DNA of 33,654 nt, from the NCBI GenBank assembly GCA_029778105.1, contig JAKOQZ010000132.1:1-33654 (forward strand). The letters are read 5' to 3'. This stretch comes from Pseudomonadota bacterium (GTDB lineage: Bacteria > Pseudomonadota > Alphaproteobacteria > Micropepsales > Micropepsaceae). The notes below the pieces were generated by a model. It made no database searches, had not been told where the DNA came from, and saw only the letters and a list, made by a program, of their open reading frames with translations. Below, in pieces: positions 1-7,620 of this stretch; positions within the stretch are counted from its first letter, which is position 1, and the number at the start of each line of letters is the position of its first letter. A program made the translations under genes and the position numbers.

Positions 1-410
1 AAGCGGTCCGCCGCCGCGTCGCCGTCCACGAAATGCACCGGGCGGCCGTGCACCACGGCGTCGATGGGCCGGCCCAGAGACGCTTCGGCCCGCGCCTTCA
101 TCTCGGCCACGAACAGCCCGATCACGGCTTCGAAGGTGATGCGCTGCGTCTTCAGCAGCGTCGACTCCTTCACCAGCGGCGTCGCCAGGATCGACTTCAG
201 CGCGCGCATCAGCCGCCCGTCGACCTGGGCCATATAGGTCTCGATGGCCTCCGCCCCGAACAGCGGCCTGTTCTGCTCGAAGTCGAAGAAGATGGCGCTG
301 GGGAACAGCGCCTGGCCTTTCTCCAGCTCGGCCAGCGCCGGCCGGCCGTCGCGGATCACTCCGATGGCCGAATTGGAAGTCCCGAAATCAAGTCCGCAAG
401 GCGTCGTCAT
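1..410 (-). CDS. Hsp70-family chaperone, YegD-like (partial, N-terminal part)
   Basis: The minus-strand frame starts at an ATG (408-410) and runs off the left edge, leaving about 136 residues. The N-terminus carries GLDFGTSNSAIG, the phosphate-1 loop of the Hsp70/actin ATPase fold in the form typical of YegD-like proteins rather than of DnaK. Further on are KSILATPL and a segment ending VVHGRPVHFVDGD, also typical of this group. A Shine-Dalgarno AGGAGA lies just upstream on the minus strand (about 414-420). YegD-like proteins are cytosolic ATPases with the Hsp70 nucleotide-binding domain and a reduced or absent substrate domain; their client is not established. The C-terminal part lies outside the window, so completeness cannot be judged. 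Confidence 0.85.
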   Translation of the reverse strand, partial: MTTPCGLDFGTSNSAIGVIRDGRPALAELEKGQALFPSAIFFDFEQNRPLFGAEAIETYMAQVDGRLMRALKSILATPLVKESTLLKTQRITFEAVIGLFVAEMKARAEASLGRPIDAVVHGRPVHFVDGDAAADR

Positions 411-508
411 AACCGTCTCCTAAGTCGTCAGAGACGGTCCAGCTATGGAAGATTTCGCCCCCTCGCCAGACTGTTTTTCCCGTGCTACAACTGGCGCGTC
501 ATAAGGAT

Positions 509-543
509 GGCCGGTCGCGGAAAGCGTCCGGCCTTTCGTCTTT
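509..543. terminator. GC-rich hairpin downstream of the Nudix gene
   Basis: GGCCGG-T-CGC, a GGAAA loop, then GCG-T-CCGGCC forms nine base pairs with one T-T mismatch. The T-rich run (TTTCGTCTTT) follows on the plus strand, whereas the gene ending here (Nudix, stop at 558-560) is on the minus strand, where only ATCCTT follows. It may still terminate Nudix transcription, but the polarity is not the textbook one. Confidence 0.4.
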
Positions 544-557
544 ATACGGACGAAACA

Positions 558-977
558 TCATGCGGGCGAAACGCCCATCTGCTGCGCGCTCAGCGCGATC
601 ACCCGCAGCGTCTCGCCCCAGGTGACATAGCGCTTCACGTCCTCCAGCTTCACGAACATCGCCTCGTCCGCGTCGTCGCCCGCCATGGGTTCGCCCGAAA
701 CCCAGCGGGCGTTGAAATCGATCAGCACGGCGTGAATGCCCTCCACGACCGAATCGACCACGTCGCACAGCCCCGCGATCTCCACCTCGCAGCCGGTCTC
801 CTCGCGCACCTCGCGCAGGGCGGCGAAGCGCATCATCTCGCCGAACTCGATCCGCCCCCCGGGGATCGACCATTCGCCCTTGCGCGGCGCCTTGCCCCGC
901 CGGATCAGCAGAACTTCGTCTCCGCGCCAGACGATGGCGCCGGTGCAGGCGATGGGGCGGCGGTCGGGATGGGTCAT
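558..977 (-). CDS. Nudix hydrolase (ADP-ribose pyrophosphatase/MutT type)
   Basis: 139 residues, a single Nudix domain. The complete Nudix box (G-x5-E-x7-REUxEExGU) is visible: G41, E47, then REVREETGC at 55-63, which supplies the Mg-binding glutamates. The preceding GKGEW-type segment (PRKGEWSIPGG, 31-41) is the usual lead-in. Family members hydrolyse nucleoside diphosphates linked to another moiety, such as damaged dNTPs, ADP-ribose or NADH; the substrate cannot be read from sequence. The ATG at 975-977 starts just ahead of the domain. The same frame stays open much further upstream, antisense to the FKBP gene, but that part has no recognisable domain. The gene is divergent from the FKBP operon across a 108-base spacer. 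Confidence 0.88.
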   Translation of the reverse strand: MTHPDRRPIACTGAIVWRGDEVLLIRRGKAPRKGEWSIPGGRIEFGEMMRFAALREVREETGCEVEIAGLCDVVDSVVEGIHAVLIDFNARWVSGEPMAGDDADEAMFVKLEDVKRYVTWGETLRVIALSAQQMGVSPA

Positions 978-1062
978 GCGGCCCCTGATTCCCGCAAATC
1001 CGGCCTCGCGCCAAGGGGTGCAAATGCCGCCGGGCCGTGCTTTATGGCGCACCTCTTTTGAA

Positions 1063-1079
1063 CGAAATCGGGCATTTCG
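1063..1079. repeat. Inverted repeat CGAAAT-N5-ATTTCG before the FKBP operon
   Basis: A perfect 6-bp inverted repeat with a 5-base spacer ends seven bases before the ATG at 1086, in the Nudix/FKBP divergent spacer. It occupies the place where a ribosome-binding site would be, and no good Shine-Dalgarno is seen there. It could be an operator or an mRNA hairpin. Confidence 0.3.
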
Positions 1080-1085
1080 CAGCTG

Positions 1086-1742
1086 ATGGAACGCATTTTC
1101 TCGATCCTGGCGCTGGTCGCCGCCTTGGGCGCCGCCGCCTACTCCTACGTGACCACCGAGCGCCAGCGCGGCGATGTCGAAACCCTGCAGGCCCAGGTCG
1201 AGGGGCTGAAAAAGTCCCAGGGCGACGTCCAGCGCGTGCTCGGCGAAGTCCAGAAAGACGTGAAGACCCAGGGCCAGCAGTTCCAGGAACTGGTCGGCAT
1301 GCTCACCGGCCAGGGCGCCGAGCCCGAGACGCAGCTCGACATGGACAAGCTGACCGACGCCAAGAACGCCGAATTCCTGGAGGCGTTCGGCAAGCAGGAC
1401 GGCGTCGTCAAGCTGCCCTCGGGCGCGATGTACAAGGTCGAGAAAGAGGCCCCCGCCGGCGCCAAGCAGGCGACGGCCACCTCCACCGTCACCGTCCATT
1501 ATGCCGGCACCTTCGTCGACGGCACCGAGTTCGACAGCTCCTACAAGCGGGGCGAGCCGGCCACCTTCCCGCTGGAAGGGCTGATCCCCGGCTGGCTCGA
1601 GATCCTGCCGATGATGAAGGAAGGCGACATCTGGACCGTCGCGCTGCCTTATCAGCTCGGCTATGGCGAGGCCGGCCGCGGCCACATCCCGCCGCGCCAG
1701 ACGCTGGTCTTCAAGATCGAGCTGATCAAGGTCAGCCCGTGA
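1086..1742 (+). CDS. Membrane-anchored FKBP-type peptidyl-prolyl isomerase (first of three)
   Basis: 218 residues. A hydrophobic signal anchor (about 4-21) is followed by a charged, Q/E/K-rich stretch (about 26-75) that looks like a coiled coil, then an FKBP domain (about 105-216). FKBP12-type active-site residues are present: Y139, F149, D150, F161, I167, W170, Y193 and F209. The protein probably sits in the inner membrane with the isomerase domain in the periplasm, catalysing cis-trans isomerisation of prolyl bonds in exported proteins. The stop overlaps the GTG of the chorismate mutase gene (GTGA), indicating translational coupling. It resembles the third FKBP of this cluster in layout (anchor, helical stalk, FKBP). 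Confidence 0.92.
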   Translation: MERIFSILALVAALGAAAYSYVTTERQRGDVETLQAQVEGLKKSQGDVQRVLGEVQKDVKTQGQQFQELVGMLTGQGAEPETQLDMDKLTDAKNAEFLEAFGKQDGVVKLPSGAMYKVEKEAPAGAKQATATSTVTVHYAGTFVDGTEFDSSYKRGEPATFPLEGLIPGWLEILPMMKEGDIWTVALPYQLGYGEAGRGHIPPRQTLVFKIELIKVSP

Positions 1743-2044
1743 CCACGGCGCCGGACCCCGAGCTGCTGGAGCTGCGCGAAAGCATCGACAATTTCGATGC
1801 CGCGCTGATCCACCTGCTCGCCGAACGCTTCAAATGCACCAAGCGGGTCGGCGAATTGAAAGCGGTCAAGGGGCTGCCCGCCGCCGATCCGGCGCGCGAA
1901 CAGCGCCAGATCGCCCGGCTGAGGGCCCTGGCGGTCGAAAGCAAGCTCGATCCCGATTTCGCGGAGAAGTTCCTCAACTTCATCGTCCGCGAGGTCATTC
2001 GCCACCACGAAGAAATCAAGACCGCCTCGGCGGCCAAACCCTAA
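1739..2044 (+). CDS. Chorismate mutase, AroQ class
   Basis: 101 residues, all helical, the length of a monofunctional AroQ-fold chorismate mutase. It converts chorismate to prephenate, the first committed step to phenylalanine and tyrosine. The pattern LRESIDNFDAALIHLLAER (12-30) is the family signature, with R13 and R30 matching active-site arginines of E. coli PheA. K44, D50, R53 and E54 match the next catalytic cluster. The C-terminal helix has VIRHHEE where E. coli has the Gln88 region, so that position differs. There is no signal peptide, so it is cytosolic. The start is GTG at 1739 in a GTGA overlap with the preceding FKBP stop. It lies inside a three-FKBP operon rather than next to aro/tyr/phe genes; aroC is about 21 kb away. 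Confidence 0.9.
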   Translation: MTTAPDPELLELRESIDNFDAALIHLLAERFKCTKRVGELKAVKGLPAADPAREQRQIARLRALAVESKLDPDFAEKFLNFIVREVIRHHEEIKTASAAKP

Positions 2045-2052
2045 GGAAGATT

Positions 2053-2448
2053 ATGTCTCTCACCGACGCCGACAACGCCCAGTTTCTCGCCGACTACGAC
2101 GCCAAGGACGGCGTGAAGCAGACGGCCTCGGGCCTGCGCTATCGCGTGCTGAACGAAGGCCCCGAAGGCGGCAAGAAGCCCGGCCCCCGCTCGATGGTCG
2201 AGGTCCACTACGCCGGCACGCTGATCAACGGCAAGGAATTCGACTCCTCCTACAAGCGCGGCCAGACCATCTCGTTCGGCCTGCATCAGGTGATCCCCGG
2301 CTGGACCGAGGGCGTGCAGCTCATGAAGGAAGGCGACACGTTCGAGTTCGCCATCCCCTACAACCTCGCCTATGGCGAGCGCGGCACCGGCGGCATTCCG
2401 GGCCGCCAGACGCTCGTCTTCAAGGTCGAGCTCTTCAAGGTCGGCTGA
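2053..2448 (+). CDS. Cytosolic FKBP-type peptidyl-prolyl isomerase (second of three)
   Basis: 131 residues with no signal peptide or membrane segment. A short N-terminal helix (NAQFLADYDAKDGV) is followed by one FKBP domain with Y53, F63, D64, F75, I81, W84, Y107 and F123 matching the isomerase pocket. The start is ATG 2053 with a strong AAGGAAGA Shine-Dalgarno (2043-2050) overlapping the stop of the chorismate mutase gene. The stop overlaps the next ATG by one base (TGATG). Unlike its two neighbours it should act in the cytoplasm. Its NAQFLADYDAKDGV-TASGLRY lead-in is also found, in variant form, before both flanking FKBP domains, which points to local tandem duplication. Confidence 0.92.
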   Translation: MSLTDADNAQFLADYDAKDGVKQTASGLRYRVLNEGPEGGKKPGPRSMVEVHYAGTLINGKEFDSSYKRGQTISFGLHQVIPGWTEGVQLMKEGDTFEFAIPYNLAYGERGTGGIPGRQTLVFKVELFKVG

Positions 2449-3233
2449 TGCGTCTGCCTCTCGTCCTCGTCGCCCTCGCCGGTATCGGCGTGGGCGTCTT
2501 CTTCTGGCTCCGGTCGGAGGATTATCGCACCCGTCTGGAAGGCATGAGCGCCGACCTGACGGCGGCGAACGACGCCCTGGCCAAGGCCAAGGCGTTCGAG
2601 GACGAGACCGACGGGCTCGACCGCGCCTTCGCGCGCGGCCTCAACGGGCAGGACGCGCTCGCGCGCGACGTCGCGAAGCTGACGACCGGGCCCGATCAGG
2701 CGCCGCTCCGCGCCGCGATCGAAGGGCGGCTGGCCAAGCTCAAGGCCGATCTTGAGCCGGCGGCCAGGATCGTCCGAGACCGCCTGCTTCAGATCGAACC
2801 GCCCGACTACACGCTCGACCCGGCCAGGATCAGCGACCAGGCGAACGCGGCCTTCCTCGCGAAGATCGACGCCGACCCCGCCTATACCAGGACCGCCTCG
2901 GGCCTGCGCTACAAGCCGGTCAAGACCGTCGCCGAAGGCCGTCAGCCGACCCCGGCTGACGAGGTGACGGTGCACTACAAGGGCGCCTTCATCGAGGGCA
3001 CCGAGTTCGACTCCTCCTACAAGCGGGGCGAACCGGCCACCTTTCCGCTCGGACAGCTCATCTCCGGCTGGGTTGAGGGCATTCCGCTGATGAAAGTCGG
3101 CGAGACCTACGAGTTCGTGCTGCCCTACGACCTTGCTTACGGGATCGCCGGGCGGGGCTCGATCCCGCCCCGCCAGACCCTGGTTTTCCAGGTGGAACTG
3201 CTGTCCATCGCCGACAAGCCGGCCGCCCCCTGA
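2448..3233 (+). CDS. Membrane-anchored FKBP-type peptidyl-prolyl isomerase (third of three)
   Basis: 261 residues. An N-terminal anchor (about 3-20) is followed by a helical charged stalk (about 24-115) and an FKBP domain (about 150-255). The pocket residues Y177, D188, F199, W208 and Y231 are present. The strings EFDSSYKRGEPATFPL are nearly identical to those of the first FKBP, at DNA level too. The likely location is the periplasmic face of the inner membrane. The start ATG overlaps the stop of the second FKBP by one base. Taken together the cluster places one isomerase in the cytosol and two outside it. No partner or client can be inferred. Confidence 0.92.
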   Translation: MRLPLVLVALAGIGVGVFFWLRSEDYRTRLEGMSADLTAANDALAKAKAFEDETDGLDRAFARGLNGQDALARDVAKLTTGPDQAPLRAAIEGRLAKLKADLEPAARIVRDRLLQIEPPDYTLDPARISDQANAAFLAKIDADPAYTRTASGLRYKPVKTVAEGRQPTPADEVTVHYKGAFIEGTEFDSSYKRGEPATFPLGQLISGWVEGIPLMKVGETYEFVLPYDLAYGIAGRGSIPPRQTLVFQVELLSIADKPAAP

Positions 3234-3247
3234 CCGGAACGCCGGCT

Positions 3248-3269
3248 TTCATCGGGCGTTCATCGGGCG
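3248..3269 (+). repeat. Two tandem copies of TTCATCGGGCG
   Basis: An 11-base unit is repeated exactly once in tandem, just after the third FKBP stop and upstream of the glucan synthase palindrome. It may be a replication-slippage duplication; no function is evident. Confidence 0.6.
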
Positions 3270-3294
3270 CATACTACGCCTCGCGCAAGGCGGA

Positions 3295-3313
3295 ATTGCT
3301 GCACTGCAGCAAT
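3295..3313. promoter_or_regulatory. 19-bp palindrome, candidate operator of the glucan synthase gene
   Basis: ATTGCTGCA-C-TGCAGCAAT is a perfect inverted repeat with 9-bp arms around one base, 58 bases before the glucan synthase ATG. Its core is CTGC-ACT-GCAG, which fits the CTGC-N3-GCAG pattern reported for the polyhydroxybutyrate regulator PhaR in Rhodobacter. A weak promoter reading (TTGCTG, 17 bases, TATTCA) would put the palindrome across the -35 and spacer, where a repressor would act. Regulator identity is inference. Confidence 0.55.
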
Positions 3314-3371
3314 GCTGCTATTCACCAAGAACTGGCCGGGCAGGGGAACGGCCCTGCGGGAGCTGAGCTGA

Positions 3372-6026
3372 ATGTCCATCGATACGCCTGAAACCGGCGC
3401 GGGCTTCGGCGCGCGCATCTGGCGTTTCTTCTTCGGCACGCCCCAGCGCCGCGCGCTCATCGCGCTGCTGATCGCGTGCGCGGTTTCGGTGTTCACCTGG
3501 TTCTCGCTCGACCGCGAGGTCGACGCGCCCGACTGGAACGCCCCGATCCGCGGCTTCTCCTATAACCCGAGCCATCTCTACACGGTTGAGGATTCCAAGA
3601 CCTTCAGCGAAGAGCGGCTGCGCGCCGACCTGACCGATCTCAAGAAATACACCAACCGCGTCCGCTCCTATTCGGTGTCGCGCGGTCTCGACAAGCTGCC
3701 CGAGATCGCCGGCGAACTGGGCATGAAGGTGGCGCTCGGCATCTGGATTTCGTCCGACGCCGCATCCAACGAAAAAGAGATCGACCTCGCGCTCAAGGTG
3801 CTGCGCACCAACCGCACCTCGATCGACCGGATCTTCGTGGGCAACGAAGCGATCCTGCGTGGCGATGTCTCCGTCGCGCAGCTGAACGAGTACATCAAGC
3901 GTGTCCGCCGCGAGGCCCCGCGCCGCGTGAAGGTGACGACCGCCGAGCCGTGGAACGTCTGGGACGCCAACCCGGCCCTCGCGGATGAAGTCGACTTCAT
4001 TGGCGTTCACATGCTGCCCTATTGGGAAGGCATCCCGCTGGAGAGCGCGGTCGGCCATATCATCAACCGCCTGAAGGTGCTCGAGGACAAGTTCCACAAG
4101 CCTATCGTCATCGGCGAAGCCGGTTGGCCGTCGGAAGGGCGTCAGCGCGAAGGCGCTGTGCCCGGCGCCGCCAACGAGGCGGCCTTCGTGCGCGCCTTCC
4201 TGACGACCGCCAAGGAACTCGGCTGGGACTACTACCTGCTCGAAGCCTACGACCAGCCGTGGAAGGTGGAAGACGAGGGCGCGGTCGGCGCGTTCTGGGG
4301 CGTCTTCACGGCCGACGGCAAGCCCAAGTTCGAACTCGCGGGCGAGATCACCTCGCTGCCGGACTGGCCCTGGTTCGCCGGCATCGCCGTCGTCATCACC
4401 ATGCTGGCCGGCGCGCTCATCCTGCGCACCACGCCGCATCTCTCCTTCTTCGGTCAGCTCTTTCTGGCGGCGCTTTCTGGACTCATCGTGACGGCGATGA
4501 TCGTGGTGTTCGACAGCGCCTCGCTGCAATACGCCAGTTGGGACACCTATCTCGTCTTCATCTTTGTGGTGCCCGTGGCCTCGCTGGCGATCGCGGTGAT
4601 CCTCGCCGAATGCGTCGAGATGGCCCAGTCGCTATGGCGGGTTCAGCGCCGCATCGCCAACCCGCCCCCGATGACGGCCGAGCCGCGCGTCTCCATCCAT
4701 GTGCCGGCCTACAACGAGCCCCCGGACATGATGATCGAGACGCTGAACGCTCTCAGCCGTCTCGATTATCAGAATTACGAAGTCGTCATTCTCGACAACA
4801 ACACCAAGGATCCCGCCGTCTGGAAGCCGGTCGAGGCCCATGCCGCGACGCTGGGTCCGCGCTTCCGCTTCTATCATTTCGACGGCGTGAAGGGCTTCAA
4901 GGCCGGCGCGCTTAACAAGGCGCTCGAGATCACCGATCCCGCGGCCGAATATGTCGCCGTCATCGACAGCGACTATCAGGTCACGTCCGACTGGCTGAAA
5001 GTCTGCATCCCGCACTTCCAGAACCCCAAGGTCGCGCTCGTGCAGGGGCCGCAGGACTATCGCGACGGCGGCGAAAACCTCTTCAAGACCATGGCCTACC
5101 AGGAATATGCGGGCTTCTTCCGCATCGGCATGGTCGAACGCAACGAGGACAATGCGATCATCCAGCACGGCACGATGACGATCATGCGCCGCACCGTGCT
5201 GGACGAAAAGCAGTGGGCGACCTGGTGCATCACCGAGGACGCCGAACTCGGCCTCAGGATCTTCGAGGACGGGCATGAGTCCGTCTATATCGACCGCAGC
5301 TTCGGCAAGGGTCTCATCCCCGACACGCTGGCCGCCTACAAGGATCAGCGCTATCGCTGGGCCTATGGCGCGATGCAGATCATGAAGCGCCACGCCGGCG
5401 CGCTGTTCTCCAAAAAGACGCAGCTCACCAATTCGCAGCGCTATCACTTCATCGCGGGCTGGCTGCCCTGGCTGGCCGATGCGCTGTCGCTCGGGTTCAC
5501 CGCCGCCGCGCTGCTCTGGTCGGCGCTCATGGTCTATGACGCGCGCACCTTCGACCTTCCGATGATGTCGCTGGCCGCCATCGCGCTCGGCCTCTTCGCG
5601 GTGAAGACGGGCAAGACGCTGCTGCTTTATCCCTTCCGCGTGGGCTCCGGCTTCGTCGGCGCTTTGCAGGCGTCGATCGCCGGCCTTGCGTTGTCGCACA
5701 CTGTCGGCAAGGCGGTATGGTCGGGCCTCTTCACCAGCAAGATGCCGTTCCTGCGCACGCCCAAATGCGAAGACGCCGCCCCCATCCGTCAGGTGCTGCT
5801 GCTGGCGTCGGAGGAATTGCTGCTTCTCGTCCTCATCGGGATCGCAGTCTTCGCGACCGCCTACACGCGGGGCTTCGGCGATCCTGCCGGCATCGTCTGG
5901 ATGCTGACGCTCTGCGTCCAGGCGATTCCCTTCGTCGCCACGCTCATCATGGCCTTCATCAGCGCCGCCAAGATCGGCGCCAAGAAGCAGACGGTTCAGG
6001 GCGGCAGCGTCGCTCCGGCGGAGTGA
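3372..6026 (+). CDS. Bifunctional GH17-GT2 membrane beta-glucan synthase (NdvB/NdvC-like beta-(1,3)-glucosyltransferase)
   Basis: 884 residues. A membrane segment (about 27-45) is followed by a GH17-like domain (about 57-325) with GNEAIL (E159, acid/base) and GEAGWP (E249, nucleophile). Next come three membrane segments (about 333-413), then a processive GT2 domain (about 438-675) with D475, DSD (532-534), TED (621-623) and QRYRW (659-663). Four more membrane segments lie between about 700 and 863. The GT2 part should polymerise UDP-glucose at the cytoplasmic face, and the GH17 part should act outside as a glucanosyl-transferring or cyclising domain, as proposed for Bradyrhizobium and Pseudomonas NdvB. 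Products in those relatives are cyclic or linear beta-(1,3)-glucans. All catalytic motifs are intact. A GGGAG precedes the ATG. It ends three bases from the convergent sua5 stop. Confidence 0.88.
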   Translation: MSIDTPETGAGFGARIWRFFFGTPQRRALIALLIACAVSVFTWFSLDREVDAPDWNAPIRGFSYNPSHLYTVEDSKTFSEERLRADLTDLKKYTNRVRSYSVSRGLDKLPEIAGELGMKVALGIWISSDAASNEKEIDLALKVLRTNRTSIDRIFVGNEAILRGDVSVAQLNEYIKRVRREAPRRVKVTTAEPWNVWDANPALADEVDFIGVHMLPYWEGIPLESAVGHIINRLKVLEDKFHKPIVIGEAGWPSEGRQREGAVPGAANEAAFVRAFLTTAKELGWDYYLLEAYDQPWKVEDEGAVGAFWGVFTADGKPKFELAGEITSLPDWPWFAGIAVVITMLAGALILRTTPHLSFFGQLFLAALSGLIVTAMIVVFDSASLQYASWDTYLVFIFVVPVASLAIAVILAECVEMAQSLWRVQRRIANPPPMTAEPRVSIHVPAYNEPPDMMIETLNALSRLDYQNYEVVILDNNTKDPAVWKPVEAHAATLGPRFRFYHFDGVKGFKAGALNKALEITDPAAEYVAVIDSDYQVTSDWLKVCIPHFQNPKVALVQGPQDYRDGGENLFKTMAYQEYAGFFRIGMVERNEDNAIIQHGTMTIMRRTVLDEKQWATWCITEDAELGLRIFEDGHESVYIDRSFGKGLIPDTLAAYKDQRYRWAYGAMQIMKRHAGALFSKKTQLTNSQRYHFIAGWLPWLADALSLGFTAAALLWSALMVYDARTFDLPMMSLAAIALGLFAVKTGKTLLLYPFRVGSGFVGALQASIAGLALSHTVGKAVWSGLFTSKMPFLRTPKCEDAAPIRQVLLLASEELLLLVLIGIAVFATAYTRGFGDPAGIVWMLTLCVQAIPFVATLIMAFISAAKIGAKKQTVQGGSVAPAE

Positions 6027-6029
6027 GGT

Positions 6030-6992
6030 TCAGTCCTGCGCCGCCGCGGCGCGGGCGAGGCGGTCGTTGATCGCCTCGCCGAGGCCGCTGGCAGGGATCG
6101 GCGCGACGGCGACGGCCTTGGCGCCCCGCTTGTCGGCTTCCCGCAACAGGGCGAACAGATTGGCCGCCGCCTCGCGCGTACTGCCCGCTTCGCTCAATTG
6201 CAGCGCGTCGTCGACGTCGGTCGGCCCGAACGCGATATAGAGCTCGCCGCTGCGAGGCGCCTCGGCGTTCAACCTCAGTTTCGCCGCCGGCGCATAATGG
6301 CGCAGCAGCCGTCCGGGAGACGATGGGCGGCTCTCGTCGTCCGACGCGACGGCCAGCGGCCCGGTGATCGTCTCGATGTCTTCGCGCGCCGTCGCGCCGG
6401 GACGTAGAAGAACCGCCTGGCGGCCGTCAAATCCGATCACCGTCGACTCAAGGCCCGCGTTGCACGGCCCGGCGTCCAGGATGGTCAGCGCCTCGCCCAG
6501 ACTCTCCGCCACATGCGCCGCGCGCGTCGGCGACGGCTCGCCCGATGCATTGGCGCTCGGCGCGGCGATCGGCACCCCGGCGCTCAGGATCAGCGCCTGC
6601 GCCACCGGGTGCGCCGGAACGCGGATCGCCAGCGTCGGTAAGCCGGCGCTGGCGAGGTCGTGCACGGGGCACTTGGCGGTCTTCGGCAGCACCAGCGTCA
6701 GACCGCCCGGCCAGAACGCCTCCGCCAGCTTCAGCGCCAGCGGGTTGAACTGCACCAGACGGCGCGCCGCCTTGGCGCTTTCGACATGCACGATCAGCGG
6801 GTTGATGCGTGGCCGGCCCTTGGTCTCGAACACGCGCGCCAGCGCCTCGCCGTTGGTGGCGTCGGCGCCGAGGCCGTAGACCGTCTCCGTCGGAAAGGCG
6901 ACCAGCTCGCCGGACGCGATCTGTCGGGCCGCTGCGGCGATCGCCGCGCGGAAAGCGGAAGGATGTGCAGGATCGACAGGAACGATCGGCAT
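6030..6992 (-). CDS. sua5: L-threonylcarbamoyladenylate synthase (Sua5 type)
   Basis: 320 residues: a YrdC/TsaC domain (about 15-205) plus the C-terminal Sua5 domain (about 222-318), so it is the long Sua5 form rather than the short E. coli TsaC. It makes threonylcarbamoyl-AMP from threonine, bicarbonate and ATP, the first step of the t6A modification at position 37 of ANN-decoding tRNAs, in the cytosol. Visible motifs are FPTETVYGLG (33-42), KGRPRINPL (58-66), APSANASG (144-151), LESTVI (181-186) and the linker SPGRLLRHYAP (225-235), which is diagnostic of Sua5. It follows the YceI gene on the same strand after 46 bases and may be the last gene of that transcript. Confidence 0.93.
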   Translation of the reverse strand: MPIVPVDPAHPSAFRAAIAAAARQIASGELVAFPTETVYGLGADATNGEALARVFETKGRPRINPLIVHVESAKAARRLVQFNPLALKLAEAFWPGGLTLVLPKTAKCPVHDLASAGLPTLAIRVPAHPVAQALILSAGVPIAAPSANASGEPSPTRAAHVAESLGEALTILDAGPCNAGLESTVIGFDGRQAVLLRPGATAREDIETITGPLAVASDDESRPSSPGRLLRHYAPAAKLRLNAEAPRSGELYIAFGPTDVDDALQLSEAGSTREAAANLFALLREADKRGAKAVAVAPIPASGLGEAINDRLARAAAAQD

Positions 6993-7038
6993 TGCTGCGC
7001 GCTTATAGCGCCGCGTGCGCGGAAATCACCGGATTTCG

Positions 7039-7620
7039 CTACTGCGCGGTGGCGATAAGATCCACGCTGATCTTCACGTCGGTCGCCACCGGATCGCCGC
7101 CGGCATACTGGCCCTGGCCGACGCCCCATTCGGTTCGATTGATCGTCACCGCGCCCGTCATGTGCGCCTCGCTGCCGGTGATGACCAGCGTGAAGGGCAG
7201 GGTGACCGGCTTCACCACGTCCCGCATCGCCAGCGTGCCGTCGGCCTCGTAGGTCGTGTTGCCGGTCTTGCGAAAGGCGGTTGTCTGAAACACCGCCTGG
7301 CCCGGCGGCACGCCCTGCGGCGCGCTGAACGTCGCACCCAATGTGTCGAACCACGATTTCGAGGCCATCATCCCGTCGCGCTGCCGGTCTCCTGAGTCGA
7401 CCGACCCCAGATTGATGGTGACCGTTGCGTTGGCGTTCGACAGGTCGGCCGGATCGAACGAGATGACGGCCGACCAATCCTTGAACACCGTCGTGAAGGG
7501 CTGACCCTGCGCCGTGACCTCAAAGCCGAGCGTGGAGCGCGCAGCATCCACCGTCCAGTTTGCCGCCGCCGCCGGAGCGGTCAGCGCGAGGGCGAACGCA
7601 AGGGCGGCCAGGGGCTTCAT
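7039..7620 (-). CDS. Exported YceI-family protein (downstream copy)
   Basis: 193 residues with a Sec signal peptide (MKPLAALAFALALTAPAAA, cleavage near residue 20), then a YceI lipocalin-like beta-barrel. Family hallmarks seen are WTVDAARSTLGFEVTAQGQP at the start, SKSWFDT in the middle and RDVVKPVTLPF and TEWGVGQGQYAGGD late. YceI proteins are periplasmic and are thought to bind isoprenoid quinone-like or amide ligands. The ATG overlaps the b561 stop (ATGA), and the two are almost certainly co-translated. It pairs with a diverged second YceI on the other side of the b561 gene. Ligand and physiological role are unknown. Confidence 0.9.
   Translation of the reverse strand: MKPLAALAFALALTAPAAAANWTVDAARSTLGFEVTAQGQPFTTVFKDWSAVISFDPADLSNANATVTINLGSVDSGDRQRDGMMASKSWFDTLGATFSAPQGVPPGQAVFQTTAFRKTGNTTYEADGTLAMRDVVKPVTLPFTLVITGSEAHMTGAVTINRTEWGVGQGQYAGGDPVATDVKISVDLIATAQ

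Noticed and set aside
558-1685. A fused minus-strand frame joining the Nudix gene to 236 codons antisense to the FKBP gene
   Set aside because: The upstream part has no domain and the Nudix fold begins normally at the ATG 975-977.
1037-2044. A long plus-strand frame extending the chorismate mutase upstream through the FKBP gene
   Set aside because: The added residues are an out-of-frame reading of the FKBP gene; the GTG at 1739 with the GTGA overlap explains the mutase start.
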